Assembly (NCBI GenBank): GCA_949752795.1
Contig: OX457070.1
Coordinates: forward strand, 40,633,685 to 40,697,684
DNA from: Hyperoodon ampullatus
Lineage: Eukaryota; Chordata; Mammalia; Artiodactyla; Ziphiidae
DNA length: 64,000 nt
Direction: 5' to 3'
The notes under the pieces are model-generated. The model had not been told where the DNA came from, did no database searches, and was given only the letters and a program-made list of their open reading frames with translations. Each line of letters starts with the position of its first letter. Positions within the stretch are counted from its first letter, which is position 1. This document shows, in pieces, positions 9,853-23,186 of this stretch. Position numbers and translations under genes: made by a program.

Positions 9853-12794
9853 CCAAAATTTTGTCTCTGACAAAAGAGAGGCAAAATATTATTGAAAACA
9901 AACACACGATATACAACTTTGGCAGAAAATGCAAAAAGGAAAACAGTAGGCATCAAGGGGGAGGTGAACTTAAATTAAACACTATTTGAATACCTAGAAT
10001 CTTGAGATAGAATGCAGGTCATAAAAACAAAACAAGCAAGACAATATTGGTATTTATTTCCACCCTTGGGTTCCAAGACTATGACATATAAAAATTCTGA
10101 TTTTTCTTTACATTTACTACTAATAAATCACCACGCACAATTTTTAAAATGAGTTCTTGTACAGTTGGGGAAGAAAGACCTTATTCTCTATAATGCTGTT
10201 AAGTCCCCTCCAAGTATAAATCATTTCTTATTAACTGCATATTCAACTCTGGAGCTTATTAATTATTGTAGCATAATCAGTTATCTTCCACTTTTTTAGT
10301 AATGGGGTGTTTCTTGGCAGCCTGATACACAGAACAGATCAAAGCAGAAATGCTCCGGTTGAAACATGGGTGGAGTGAACCACAGCCCCTACTCCTTTCA
10401 CCTGTATACCTGGGTTCCATAAAGACCAGTGTGAAGACCTACTGGTGATTGATCTGTCATTTCCTGACTGTTTATAATACCTCTAGTTACATTTGTAACA
10501 TGTTCTTATTGAACACCTGCTAGATTTTCTTTCTTCTCTAAGAAAAACGAACAGTAGCATTCTGGTCATATTGGATTCTATGATTACATTTTCACTTGGC
10601 TTTATTAACCTTTTGCCATTACATAATGTCCTTGTTTAGTTCTCTTAATAATTTTTACTACGGAATATAAAACAATTTAAAAAATGCTTATCTTACTCTT
10701 TGCTTACACATGCATGAAGAAACTTGATCTTTTAGTGTCTTTATATTTTATTGTATTAGGTATTTCTCTTTTGGCAAGTGATTACGGGGTTTTTGTCAAT
10801 GACATTCTTTAATAGGGGATTTCAGACAGTTTTTATCTAATGTAGTAATTGGCAACTGAATTATAATACAACACTCTGTAAATTTATATTATTGTTATTC
10901 TTTTTTGCTCTCCTTCAGCGATTACTTACTGGTTGTGGTACATATTACATATGTTATCTTATAATAGACTATCTTTCAATCCATTTATCTATTTCTTAAA
11001 CACTCTTCACACTGATATACTCTAATTCAGATGTTTTCATTATTATTATTATTAACTAAACATTTCGAGCTTGCTTGAACAGTTGATATGTACCAACTTT
11101 TCTGTTTAACTCTTAACCCTGTATTTCCTAACCACAGGTCTTTAATCTACTTTAGAAATGTGAATTGCATTATAAAATTATATTCATAAGTCCAGTTTTT
11201 ACTAAACTTTTTACTTTGTGTCATCAAATCTTTTTGTAATTCATTTATTTCTTGGAAGTCTTTTTCACTTATATACTTTCAAGTCTACTTTATCTTTGTG
11301 GTAATCTGTTATAAAATGATTTCAGATTTCCTAAGTCCTCAAATGTTTCCTTCTCTCTTAAGAGGCATTCTGTTTGGCCAGATAGTGTACTGGAATGATA
11401 GCCATATTTCTTTTAGCTATTATGAAGTTATTCTATTGTTAGTCTATGAGTTAATTAAGGGCTGAAGTAGTTCCTGAACTCCCTCCCTGAAATGATATTA
11501 TACATTCTGCATTTCAAGCTTAAAAAGCCACTATGTAAGAACTTTGGCTCCACACTCATTCTTTTTGAAACACTTCCTAATATTCATGCTGAAATTAAGT
11601 TTCAAATAAGGGAAATCTTTCTTATATCTTTCATTATGGTCTCTGTTTTGAAAGTCTTTACCTTTTCATGTAATGTTCTTATTATCCAAAAATATACTAC
11701 ATAAAAAGATAACAGAACCATTACTTTTTCTTCTTGATGTTCTCTTTACATCATTTTTCTGTGCCTTAGATTTATTTTGCTTGCTCATTAGTAGTATAGC
11801 TAATTCTTTGCTCAGCTGGGTCAATTCTTTCCTTAAAGCCTCTATCCCTGTTTCAATATCTCTCACCATCTTTCAGGATCTCACAGATTTTCAGGGTCAG
11901 AAAGAACTTAAAAGTCCTCCCCCGAATAAAGACCTCTTATTTTTAACACAGATTCCATAATGCATTCCATTTACATTAAACTAGTTAACTTCAGAACATC
12001 TGTACTTGGTCAAAATCTTTCTGCTGAAGTAGAAATTCTGATATTATAGAAGTCTTACAATGTTTTTCTTCCCCTTTCCATCACACAGCAAAAATGGTCT
12101 ATTAGGTACGCCACTTTGTTTTGCTTTCTTTTCATTTGTCTTGAAGTGTAGTGTGTGGAGATTTTTTAGTGGGTTTTACTACTTTTCCTTCTACCACCCT
12201 CCTAACACTTTATAAGACAGAAGGTTTACATAACTAATACTTCAGGCCCAATTGTAATACTCACATATGACACTGGAGATATATGTTAGAATTGTAACAC
12301 ATGATCTTTTAGTAGAAACAAGATCAAGTATAATGAACAGCATTTTTCTTCACATTCTCCAGAAACTGAAATTAATAACTGTATATCACCATAAGCGCTC
12401 AATAACATGTATTCTAATGTAATATATTTTGTTCATTCTTTTCCTTGCTATGTATATACTCCCAAGAAAAAAGTATCATAGCATAAAAACTAGCTTTGCA
12501 ATATCTAATAACTATCTCCATTAAAAACACTTAAAGATTTGCCTCTTCATGAAATGTTATAATTTTTTTCATAAAATCATCTATAGGTACATAATAAATT
12601 ACTGTTGTGTAATAATATCTTGGCAAAACTGAATACTTTTTCAAAAACTATACTTCTATTATATATAAAATATTTTGGCATCTGAACAAATTCTATAAAG
12701 AAACATATTCTTTATCAAGATTTCACTTATCCAAGTATTTATTTTTGTTTATTTTACTCTTAAAAAGACCTAGTTTTCTAAATAGTGTATCTTT
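9853..12794. other. VRK2 intron, no gene seen
   Basis: AT-rich unique-looking intron. Bases 11875-11940 ('ggatctcacagattttcagg') resemble an old MIR-type SINE but too weakly to call. A minus-strand frame at 11666-11869 is treated as a finding. No exon with kinase motifs was found here on the minus strand. Confidence 0.5.
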
Positions 12795-12807
12795 AAATTA
12801 TTATCCA

Positions 12808-13150
12808 GGACCTCACTGGTGGCACAGGGGTTAAGAATCCGCCTGCCAATGCAGGGGACATGGGTTCGAACCCTGGTCCGGGAAGATCCCACATGCCGCA
12901 GAGCAATTAAGCTCGTGCACCACAGATACTGAGCCTGCGCTCTAGAGCCCACGAGCCACAACTACTGAGGCTGTGTGCCACAACTACTGAAGCCCGCACA
13001 CCTAGAGCCCATGCTCTGCAACAAAGGGAAGCCACTGCAATGAGAAGCCTACGCACCGGAACAGAGTAGTCCCCGCTCACCACGACTAGAGAAAGCCCAT
13101 GCAGCAATGAAGACCTAATGCAGCCAAAAAATTAATTAATTAATTTTAAA
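12808..13150 (+). mobile_element. CHR SINE, older long form
   Basis: Starts 'ggacctcactggtggcacag', with box B 'ggttcgaaccc' close to the tRNA consensus. The body carries the repeated phrase 'gccacaactactga' and ends '...gacctaatgcagccaaaaaa' plus a TTAA-type tail. Perfect 13-bp target duplication 'aaattattatcca' at 12795-12807 and 13151-13163. More diverged than the short-form copies, so probably an earlier insertion. Confidence 0.93.
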
Positions 13151-13744
13151 AAATTATTATCCAATGAAAAAAGACATGGTCAAAAATAATTCAATATCCG
13201 TAAAAATATTTTTACATGATGCTTATTAAAATTGTATCATAGGGATTTAGAGGCTTCTTCTGATCTTCTGTTGGTTATTAGCCTTAAAACAAATGCATAA
13301 AATCCCTATAAACTAAACAAATTTACTCATTTTTTAAAAAGCAGAAAAACCTACCAAATCTTTATCATCAGTTTGTGTGCACTGTTGACTATTCTCACTT
13401 TTTTTCATAAAAATATTGTTTGATCTAGGTATAGTACATTTTTTAGTGTATGTATTTTTTCTAGTTCTTAACATTAGATTTGCTATAAATATCAGATGGT
13501 CTTTCAAAGATTTTGTGAACTTAATATTAAAAACGTATCACGGATGATCTACACCTCACGTTGTCAATCTGAATGAAAATGACACCATTATCAGCATCAT
13601 CACTAACATATTTCTTACATTAGCTGCCAATACTATCAATTAGATATTTCACTGTTATTTTAGAAATGAGCATGTCACAAGCATGTCATTTGCCACTATT
13701 TTCTCTGGCTAGTAATAAATTCAAAGTGTTCTTTGACAAAGGAC

Positions 13745-13945
13745 ATCAATCAGGAGAGCAAAGAAACCTGAGTTCAAATGTAGATGGAGGCAATTATTAA
13801 AACTATAGCATAGAGACAAATTGCTTACCATTCCTAGGCCTCAATAACTCCCTTATCAAGCTGCTGAGAGGATTAAATGAAATAATGCATATAAAGCATT
13901 TAACACAGAGCATGGCACACAGTAAGTAAAACATTTTAGCAGCAG
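13745..13945 (+). mobile_element. MIR SINE
   Basis: Follows the MIR core and 3' part: 'gcctcaataactcccttatc', 'gaggattaaatgaaataatg', 'cataaagcatttaacacag', 'gcatggcacacagtaagtaa'. A short (GAT)n tract follows at 13946-13967. Confidence 0.7.
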
Positions 13946-13969
13946 TTGATGATGATGATGATGATTGTC

Positions 13970-16900
13970 TAAAAAAGATTTCAAGAACCATCCCTAGCAG
14001 TATGCCCCAGACACACTTGACTCATCTGCTACACTTTACCGGAGATTCTTGCTTTCATTCCTTTTTACTGTTCTATGTCCTATGTTCATAGCCTCCATAG
14101 TGAGGCTTTGGTAACATTACCTCTAAGAACTTCGTTAGGTAGCACTCAGAACACCTACAATGGACACTATGCCCTCCATGAGCCTCTTTCACACATGTTG
14201 TAGCTTCTGATTGCTCTTGCTTGATATAAATTTGCGGGAAGCTGCCTTTACTCCACACTAAGCATAGGAGAGAAAAATGGCCAGTGTCTCTGGGGAATAA
14301 TTAACAAAAGACAGTTTGTTTCATCTACATGATAAAATACAGCATCCCTATTAAAAGGCAAATTCATCATTCCCAAAAGTTAAATAGAATGACACTTTAA
14401 AAGTAATTCCAGCTGATTAAATTTAGGGTTCTGAAAAAAATTTTAATTCATGAATATACTCTGAATCTTTCATTTGATTTTAAAATGTATAAATGTTCAT
14501 TTAACTTTGAGCCCTTGCCTCTCAGTGTTCTATTCTGAGCTAGTCAAACAAGTGGTAGCAGGCATGCTGGGCTCAATAATACTGCCTCTCATATTTAAAT
14601 ACTCTTTTTCACTTGGATTGCAAATTAAAGACAGTCTCCTGAACACTGACACATTTTCAATGATTGATTTTGCAAAACGTGTTGATTTTTCCTACACTGT
14701 TTTGCCTCTGTGTATGTCAACTTTGGCCTTCTTTTCTTGCTCCTTTGCAGTGCTGCTGTCTCTTTGAAGCCATTGTCTGCCTGATATGAAAAATGTACAT
14801 TAAACCTCACGACTAATTACATAGATAGAAAATTCCTGATCTCAAACACCCATGCCCAGAAACTATAACAAAAGCTTCTGACTATGTACAAAACTCTTAA
14901 TCAAACCTTTCATTCACTTGGATTAAAAGAAATTCCAATAATTTATTTTCTGCTAAAGTTGTCTTTATATCCTTTGAAAAGTGGATTTCTTATGCATGTT
15001 ACATGCCTATAAGTCAATCCATTTAACATTAAACCCCATCTATTCCCTCCACAAAAGTTTATACTTGCTATTAGGTCTACTTCAATTAAGTGCTACTCAG
15101 TAGAACTGTTTCATTCTAAACACAAAACTATTTAGTCTGAATATAATGTCCTTTTCTTTTTTTTAACTCTCTCTGCACTAGGCATTAGCAAAGTAGACTT
15201 TCCCCAATAAATCCTATAATCTATGGATTAAGTACATGGCTTCTTGTATTTAAAAAACATACTTGGAAAGAGAATGAACAGAAACTTCTTTCCCCTCGAA
15301 TTCCCCAAAATATACAAAACAATGTCTCTACATCTAAAAGGACAGTGCCTTACGCACATGCTGCATGTTATAGTATATAGAGAACAAAATTTCATCTCAG
15401 ATCACCTAATTGTTAGGAAAATTATTTTTCCTGAACAGACTAGTTTTCGAGTTAATTTAACCAATCTTTTTTTTTTAAGCTATTGTATGCAAGGCCTTGT
15501 CTAAGCACTCTGAGAGAATACCTGCAAGGAGTTTATAATCTAGTGTTGATGGACGGTAAACAGTATACAAATGGCAATCATATGAAACAAGATAAGCACT
15601 GAGAAAGAGCACACTACAGGAAGGAACAAAGAGAGAGTGAGAAAAGTTGTGGCTACTCCCCTGCTCGGCTCGTTAGCATGTTAGAATTTTCATAAGGCCT
15701 ACCAGCCATCATTCGTTTCCACCAGCGATCCTAGCAACAGACTCCCCTAGCTCCCGGTCTACCGAATCTAGGTACCCTACTCGATTAGGCTGCTGCTTGC
15801 CTTTTTGTAAGACCAACTCTCTTCTGTCTCTAGTTGTTGTTCATCTCCTGCAGTTACCAAGTGCAGTAAATGCATCACATGCCACCACATGACTATTCTG
15901 GGAAACCCTGCAATGACTACCAGTGTACCAACTGGCTAGTGCAACCCTGGGTATGAAATTTTAGTTGCTTGAAAATGATGCTTCAGAATGGAAAGATGAA
16001 AGGAGGAGGAGAAGGGAAGTAGCCACACTCCTCTTCAGAAATGGCCACAATACCTAAGCAGAGCAAGTCGGAGTAAGGTCTGCACATGAGCCAAAGCTTA
16101 GAATTTCATTGCCTTTGTTGGCTCACGTCACTTCTTTAATTAATGTCACTTTCTCTGGTTTAATATCAGAGCAAGTGACAAGAGTGCTTCTGGATGAATT
16201 GTGTTTTCTGAGGACTGTATGGCATACTCTCCCGCAGTCTGACAGAGGGACGTGCCAGTTTTACTTGGCAGTTACAATGCACCAGCTTTAGTTTTAGTAG
16301 TTTAATTTGTGGCAGTTATATGTTTTGAATACGTTGAAGTATTCACAATGGTCTCATGGAATCTGCTCCATAGATAAAGTTTACACAGTGGAAAAGAAAA
16401 AGCAATGGCTATAAGGTGATTATGAAAAAGCTTCTCTTGGCCACAGCTGGTCTTACAGGCATTCTTGTAAATTTAAGAGCATTTAGGGGAAATGATTAAA
16501 GTGATCACAAGGAATGATGCCCTTTTTTTTTTTTTTTGCCCAGTTCTGTAGCTGGTGTGAGACGATCATAAGGAATATGATATTTAGAACTCAATTTTAT
16601 GCAAAATCCATTATTCAAGAAGTGAAGTTTATATACATGATAGACATGCAATGAAATAAATGTTAGAATAGGAAGCTTTGTTACTTATGCATTAAGTTGG
16701 TTCTAACATTTTGGTAAACTAACTTTTTATTGATATAAAATTCAGAAGAATTTCTGCATTGAGGAGAAGGGACTAAACTTTTCCCCTTGGTTTGTTAAAG
16801 ATCTGTCTGTTTCAGGCTGAAGTAATCTGAAGGTTTTTTATTTAGTTTTTCCTTCATCTCCTTTATATACTTTTGTGAAGCCTCATCAGCTCAGGGTGAG

Positions 16901-19900
16901 AGCTGCCACCAAGGAGTTCCAAACTTTACCTGCCCTTTCTAAATTTAGGGTTCTTTACTGCAGCAGGTTGAAGATCTGGCTTTGAATGCACCTGGCTCTG
17001 CTGGAGAACAGAAATATTCATCTCCACTGAATGCATGCTGCTTAAGTGCTGGAGACCCTTGCGGGAGACTAACTCTCATTGGACACTTCATTACAATACT
17101 TTCTCTTCCCTACATGAAGTAGTAATTCTCATTCACCAAAGACAGAATTTTGCCTGACACAGCCACAGGAGCTCCTGTTTGACTTTCGAAATTAATCAAC
17201 CTCGAAGCTGGAGTAGAAATGGCATGTCCTTTAACCTTAAGCACAAAAAGCTCTCAACAGACTGCAGTTTTTATATCCCTGGATGGGAGTTTGGGCCCCT
17301 GATACTTAAACTTGATGCACATACTGGGTTTCTGGCATGCTTTTGCCCATACCCATCTGCTAGGCTGGCACTGTGCCCATTCAGAAGGTGTGATGCCAGT
17401 TTCAATAGGGCATAGGTGCCAATCAAAGATGGGTTTGGAGGGGCAGCATGCAGAACTCAGCAAAAGTCAGCTCTTCTGCCAGAAGATCCTCCTGTTATCA
17501 TATAATGCCAATGAAGGGCCACATGCTTCATTGCCTGAGATCACATTGCATCTGTAGATGTTTCTGGCCTTCAATAGATGTCTTTCTACGGAACCTTTTT
17601 CCTCAAGTATTACTTGATTGGAGATGTTAAAGAAAAGTCTACCTGACTAAATGAAGTCCACCTCTTTAAAAGAAACAATGGAAATCTTCAACAATTTTCT
17701 TGAAATAATTGCTGCGTTTTGTGTCTTTCCTCCTAAAATACACTTTCACATAGAATACTGCATAGCGTACTCAGTTCACATAATGGAGTTATAAGGGACA
17801 AACTTTCTGAAGGACCACTAACTGCAAAACTATGTAAGCAGTATAAGATCCACAAAACTTTGAATCATTGTTAAATGTGGATGGTGGACAAATTTTCATC
17901 ATCCAAATAGCTAATTTCTAGTGAATTCTCCCATTTAGAGCTTTAGAGTTTCTTAATTTTCTTTTCATTTATTTTATAAACATAGATATTCCTGTTTCTT
18001 AAAAGAAGGACCATACTTCCTACTCTTCTTCCATATCTAAAGAAAAAAAAAAAAACCCTAAAACACTTCAGAAGCAAAAGTCTATCCTTATTTCATAAGG
18101 AAGCCAGAAGATCCCGAAAGCTGGGAGTTTTTTTATTGTGTGGCAATAGAGGTGAACTCATTTCATGAAGAAGACATTTCCCTATAGCAAACAGGTTTCA
18201 AATTTAAAAACCTTGACCATTGTACAGTTATAAGATAGTAACAGGTGCAGTGGAAGAGACATAATATATAAATCATTGAAGAACAGAGCAGTTTGTAAAT
18301 CTTCCCTTAGGACAAAAGAGTTTGAGAGTAGAAATGTTGAAACTGAAGACCCACAATATAAAATATGTTAAAAAGAAGATCAGACACTTACAAAAATGAA
18401 AGAGGCAAGAAAAGGCTAAGTAAGCCTTAGAAGAACACTCTCTTTTTATACAAAGAATCCAAACTTTTGCAGATACTTAGATTTCTTAACTGATAAGTAA
18501 ATGAACACTCTTTTAAAACTCAAAATTAATAGCCGATGGACAGCACATACAAAATTAAAATACAACTTCGAGGGACTTTAAGTATTCTTGTGAAAGGTAT
18601 ATCAAGTTTATTAAACTCACAAAATCCCAAGTGATCTCTTCTTCTGTTGAGATTATATCGCCTATTACCTCTTACACCTTCACCTGAGAACTAATTTATC
18701 TTATATACTACAGTTTCTAGTACAAGTTATCCTTATTTCATATTTATTTCCTTCTTTTCACCCACACAGTATCATCTGCAAAATTTCCTAGTAACAATTG
18801 TGGTTCCTAGTAAGCACTGTATCAGATAAGACTAATTGCTTATCTCAAAGCCTTCTCTATAAAACACTGCCAAAATAACATTTAACACAGCAATATATAA
18901 TGAAGCAGTATATGTTTCAGTAACTCTACTTTGTTGCTAGCATTATCATTAGGCTCTTCTGAACACTACTCTGCATACCTTAAAAATCAATCCATTCCAG
19001 CTTACTAGAAAGTACAATAAGTAAAAACCATACATGTATAAATAATCTTTTCTATTTCTTCATAAATAGAAGTCTGTTTCTTCATCAATAAAATACGTGA
19101 GTTAAACTTTGATAATTTCTAAAACTCCTAGTCATCCTATCCTCTTCTCCCTGTCCTACCACCCCCCCCCAAAAAAAAGATTTCTTCTGTTTCTAAAGAG
19201 CAAAATTGAGCTGATCTGAGAGGATTACCCAAAAAACGCATGGCAGTCACTTGAAGTCTAAACATTTATCCATGAATAAATGATTGATCTTAATGCTTCA
19301 AGAGAGCTAATTTTAGTTATAATAACATATTATTTAGAAAAGATAATGCTATTGATTTATTGCCAATAAAGCATATAGAGATTTTTTTAGATGACATCAT
19401 GAGAGTTAATTTGTCTCAGTTTTTCTTGTGACTAAGAGTACATCTCTAAGATTACAGGCTGGAGTTAAGGGTAACATCTATAATTATGGAAGAGAATAAA
19501 GCAACTGGCTTGTGTGGATTAAGCAGCCCAATCTATCTCCATCTCTCAGGCAAATAACTGTTGAACATCTAGTCTGTGCTTGACTAAACTTTAGTGCTAA
19601 CTAAAACTTACACAGATAAATCATTTCTATTTGTACTAATATAAGACTTCATGAGTACTTGAAGAATTTGGCTGAAGTTTATTACCTGTAATTCTGTTTT
19701 TCTAGATTTTTGACTAATTTCTGAAACACGGTATCTTTCATATCTGAAACATAAGATAACAGCTTAAATGAGAACTTTTCACTATGTCATCATGGCTACT
19801 ATTGTAAATTTTAGTGGGAAAAATAGATAGAGGTTGGTAAGTAAAATGTCATTCCACTGACATTCTCTTATGTTCTTAGTTTTACCACATTTAGTAGCTA

Positions 19901-20040
19901 AATCAATCACAGTCCATGGCAGGACAAATGGAAAAACTCTCCAGTAGATGTCTTTGTCACCATCCTAATCTCCTGCGGTAACAGACACTGAATTTAGAGT
20001 TCAACTATCACTGAGAATGGGAAATTCTAAATAAATAAAT
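13970..20040. other. VRK2 intron, mostly unique sequence
   Basis: Six kilobases with no gene, exon or intact mobile element that I can support. Bases 15505-15620 ('aggagtttataatctagtgt', 'aaacagtatacaaatggc') look like a decayed L2. Bases 15660-15790 are locally CpG-rich. Other items are a T run at 16524-16538, a C9-A8 junction near 19163, and ordinary AT-rich DNA. Open frames at 14474-14767 and around 17179-17630 have no recognisable domain. Confidence 0.5.
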
Positions 20041-20049
20041 AAATTACAT

Positions 20050-20250
20050 TGAATTGCTTATCGAGTTCCAAGTTCTTTAAAAACCTTATCTTATTTAATC
20101 ATCACTGTTATTATTACCCCTATCATACAGAATAGAAACAAAGACTCGTGAATAGGTGAAAGTCACTCAAGTTTGCAAAAGGCTCAGTCAAATTCAACCC
20201 AAATTTGCCTAACACCAAAGCCCATGCTTTTATTCGTGCAATTCTCCCTT
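20050..20250 (+). mobile_element. MIR SINE
   Basis: Decayed MIR order: 'aagttctttaaaaaccttat', 'ttatttaatcatcactgtta', 'attacccctatcatacagaa', 'gtcactcaagtttgcaaaag', 'caaagcccatgctttt'. Confidence 0.65.
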
Positions 20251-21711
20251 AGTTTGCTTGGTTCTATGTTATACCTAGCACTAAAGTAGAATTCAAACTC
20301 TTAGTTCTCTCTCCTGAAGTTTTAGAAATTTTTTTCACTTATTTGATCCCAAAATAACAGCAATTTTTTCCACCCCCTAAACCAGTTTCCATTCTCCCTT
20401 TTCCCCTCCTCTCTTTTCATATACAAAGAAAGAACTTTGTCTTGTATTCAGACCTTTCTTTTCCCTCTTATTACTATTTCTATTAATGCTACAGGCACAT
20501 TATTTCTCCAAGTCAAGAGTAAATATAAAATATTTCTGCCCCTTCCCCTTTCCTTCTTTCTGACTACTGAAAAGGCCTTGGATATTGATCTCAAAGCTTG
20601 AGGACAGTTGTACACACACAATGAGTTAGACACAGCGGTTAGCTTCTTCTCAGCCTTTGGTAACAAATGCTGATGAAGTGTCTGCTGAAAGAGTATATCT
20701 GGCAAATATGATGCTTAAAAAGAAACTGGACACAAAGGTATTAAGGAAACCTGAATTTACCTACTTCTTCATTTATATACAGGAAGTGATGAGAACCATG
20801 GTAAAATGCAAAAACATGATATAATTTCATATGGATTTGCTTAGCTTTGAAAATAAGTAAAAGCTAATTTTAATGAAGTTGTTGCTGAAGGCATCTCACT
20901 GAAGAGCTGATTTTATGATTTATGAATGCCACTTTTGATAGAACAATAACAACACTTGGAACACACAGCTTTATTATATATTCTGAAGTATGGAGACTTT
21001 TCCTCAAAACAGCTAAACATTTCTTTAAAGTCCTTCCCCCAACGTGTGCACTTGCTTATATTTCCAGGATCCAGGTTCTGAAATTCAGATAGTAGGGGGT
21101 ATTTCATAACATATGAAACCTTGAAAATTGTTGCAAAATAAACCTTACTGAGAAAAAAATAAGTAAAAATATATGTGCAGTACTTGGACTGAAAGAAGCA
21201 AAGATTTTTCTGTATTTAAATAGGGACAAATAAATCACATGCCTAAGCAAATAAATTCCTTTTTCACAACAGGAACCACACAAGTAGTGAGTATGTATAC
21301 ACATATATGTACACATACATATATGTATGTGTATAGACATATAATTTAACTTTAAACATGCACTTAAATTTAAATACATATTAACACATATAATATGTAC
21401 ATCTAAAAAAGAGAAAAGAAATAAGACCATCACAATCAATGCTTTTCTGTAGTTCTCTGAAATTACTCAAATAATTCAAACATTAGAAAACTGAAAGTGT
21501 AACTGATAAGCTGTGCAATCCAAGGCTATAGCTCAGCCACATCAGAAATAATTTATTCAACTCCATTTCTCTGACCTTGAGTCAAGACAATGTACTAGAG
21601 ATCCTTACTCTCTGACATACGAGAGAATTCACTAATTCAGAGTCTCAACCAACACTTATTCTATAAAGAATTCTATTCTGTGTAGACCCCAAGTACTCTC
21701 AGGGTCTTTAT
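20251..21711. other. VRK2 intron, no gene seen
   Basis: Unique intron with open frames of 64-111 codons on the minus strand that show no kinase motif or splice context. A purine-pyrimidine alternating AT/GT stretch with palindromes ('acacatatatgt', 'acatatatgtatgt') lies at 21290-21345. Confidence 0.5.
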
Positions 21712-21998
21712 CTGCACCATCCAATGTGGTAGCCACTACCTATACGTAGCTATTGACCACCTGAAATATGACTAGACACATCCTGGATTTTAAAGACTTT
21801 AACTAAAAAGTGAAATATTTCCTTTTTTTAATATTGATAACATGTTGGAATTATAATACTTTAGATATATTGTATTTAATAATACATATTATTTAAATAA
21901 ATTTCACTTGTTTCTTTTTACTTTTTTTTTAATGTGGCTCCTAGAAAATTTTACTTTACGTACATGGCTTGTATTACATTTCTATTGAACAGTGCTGT
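21712..21998. mobile_element. hAT-type non-autonomous DNA transposon (MER family)
   Basis: Ends are inverted repeats of the 'gctgtccaat' type ('ctgcaccatccaatgtggta' at the left, 'ctattgaacagtgctgtct' at the right). The inside matches a common mammalian element: 'cctgaaatatgactagac', 'catgttggaattataatac', 'cacttgtttctttttacttt', 'aatgtggctcctagaaaat'. I do not know its exact family name. Confidence 0.65.
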
Positions 21999-22247
21999 CT
22001 ATGTCACCCAATCTAGTACTTAGAATCATAGCATTTTTCAAGAAAGTTCAAATCCTTTCAATGCGAAAGCTGTTCTTTATTTAACCCATACAATAATTTT
22101 GTGTTGGTCTTATCTTTCCAACTAGATTAGACACTCAGGTGATTACTAAGTTACTTATTGACTGAATTTCATCCATTTGTTCAAAACTACAATCTTAATT
22201 TTATCAGAAGAGAAGCTTTATCCTTCATGATCCATGAAACATGTTTG

Positions 22248-22829
22248 TGTGAGAAGGGTGGCAGAATATGCCACCCTAAAATATGCCTCTTCGGCATAAG
22301 GATTATTTTGAACTAAAGGCATTTGAAAAATAGCAAATGTAGGGAGAGGCTTCCTCTGAACTCCCTTTATTTGCCTAAAGACAGAGCCTCCAAAAAAAAA
22401 AAAAAAAACTCCACTGTTTTAAATTCCCTCCAGGAGCGCTTCATTAACCAGGAAAGACTGACTCATCACAGAAGAGATGAGAAGTTGACACCACTCCCAA
22501 ACTTTGTTATAATCCCAAACTTTGTTATAAACTATCATAGCCCCCATCTACTCTTCTAAGGGCTATTAATCTTTCCTAAAAATCATTTACTGTTCCTTAA
22601 GTGGCCTGTATCTCCCCTTCCCTTATTAAGACAGTGTGTAAGCTCTCAAATCTCACCGTGTTTTAGGGTATTTATTCACTTTTTTTCCTGATATTACTGT
22701 GCAAGTAACATTAAAAAAATTAATAAATTTGTATACCTTTTCTCCTGTTAATCTGCCTGTTGTCAGTTTATTTCATAAACCCAGGTATCAAGCTTAAGAG
22801 GGTAGAGGGAAAGTCCTTCCTTCCCTACA
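22248..22829 (+). mobile_element. Solo LTR of an endogenous retrovirus
   Basis: A 582-bp block beginning 'tgtgagaagggtggcagaat' and ending 'cttccttccctaca', i.e. the TG...CA ends of an LTR. It is bounded by an imperfect 5-bp duplication ('gtttg' 22243-22247, 'ctttg' 22830-22834). An AATAAA-type signal near 22720 and a pyrimidine-rich 3' part fit the R/U5 order on the plus strand. No gag, pol or env sequence lies beside it, so it is a recombined remnant. An internal tandem copy of 'cccaaactttgttata' occurs near 22497-22530. The family is not identified. Confidence 0.7.
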
Positions 22830-22834
22830 CTTTG

Positions 22835-23170
22835 AAATGTTTAATGAGGAACCCAAGATTCCTCCAATGAAGGTTTTTTACCAACTTCTTAAATTCTTAC
22901 AGACACACATATAATGAGTCAATATATTTAGAAGAACTGCTCCTTGAGAGCACATTTTTAATCACTAATATTTATCTTATTTTATTCATTAAATCTCATC
23001 TTGTAATGGATATTTCTTGATCATTAAACTACAGATACAAGGTAGCCCTGAATAATCCTTTTAAAGTCAGTGTAATTTTTAAATTTTTAAACGTAGTGTA
23101 AAAGTATACTCAACTCAGGTTCCTTACCTGTACCAAAGAACACAAAAACTAAATGAGTGTCTATTTTCTT
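22835..23170. other. VRK2 intron, nothing recognised
   Basis: AT-rich intron between the solo LTR and the next SINE. No open frame, repeat or exon that I can support. Confidence 0.5.
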
Positions 23171-23186
23171 AATTATCCCAAGATGG

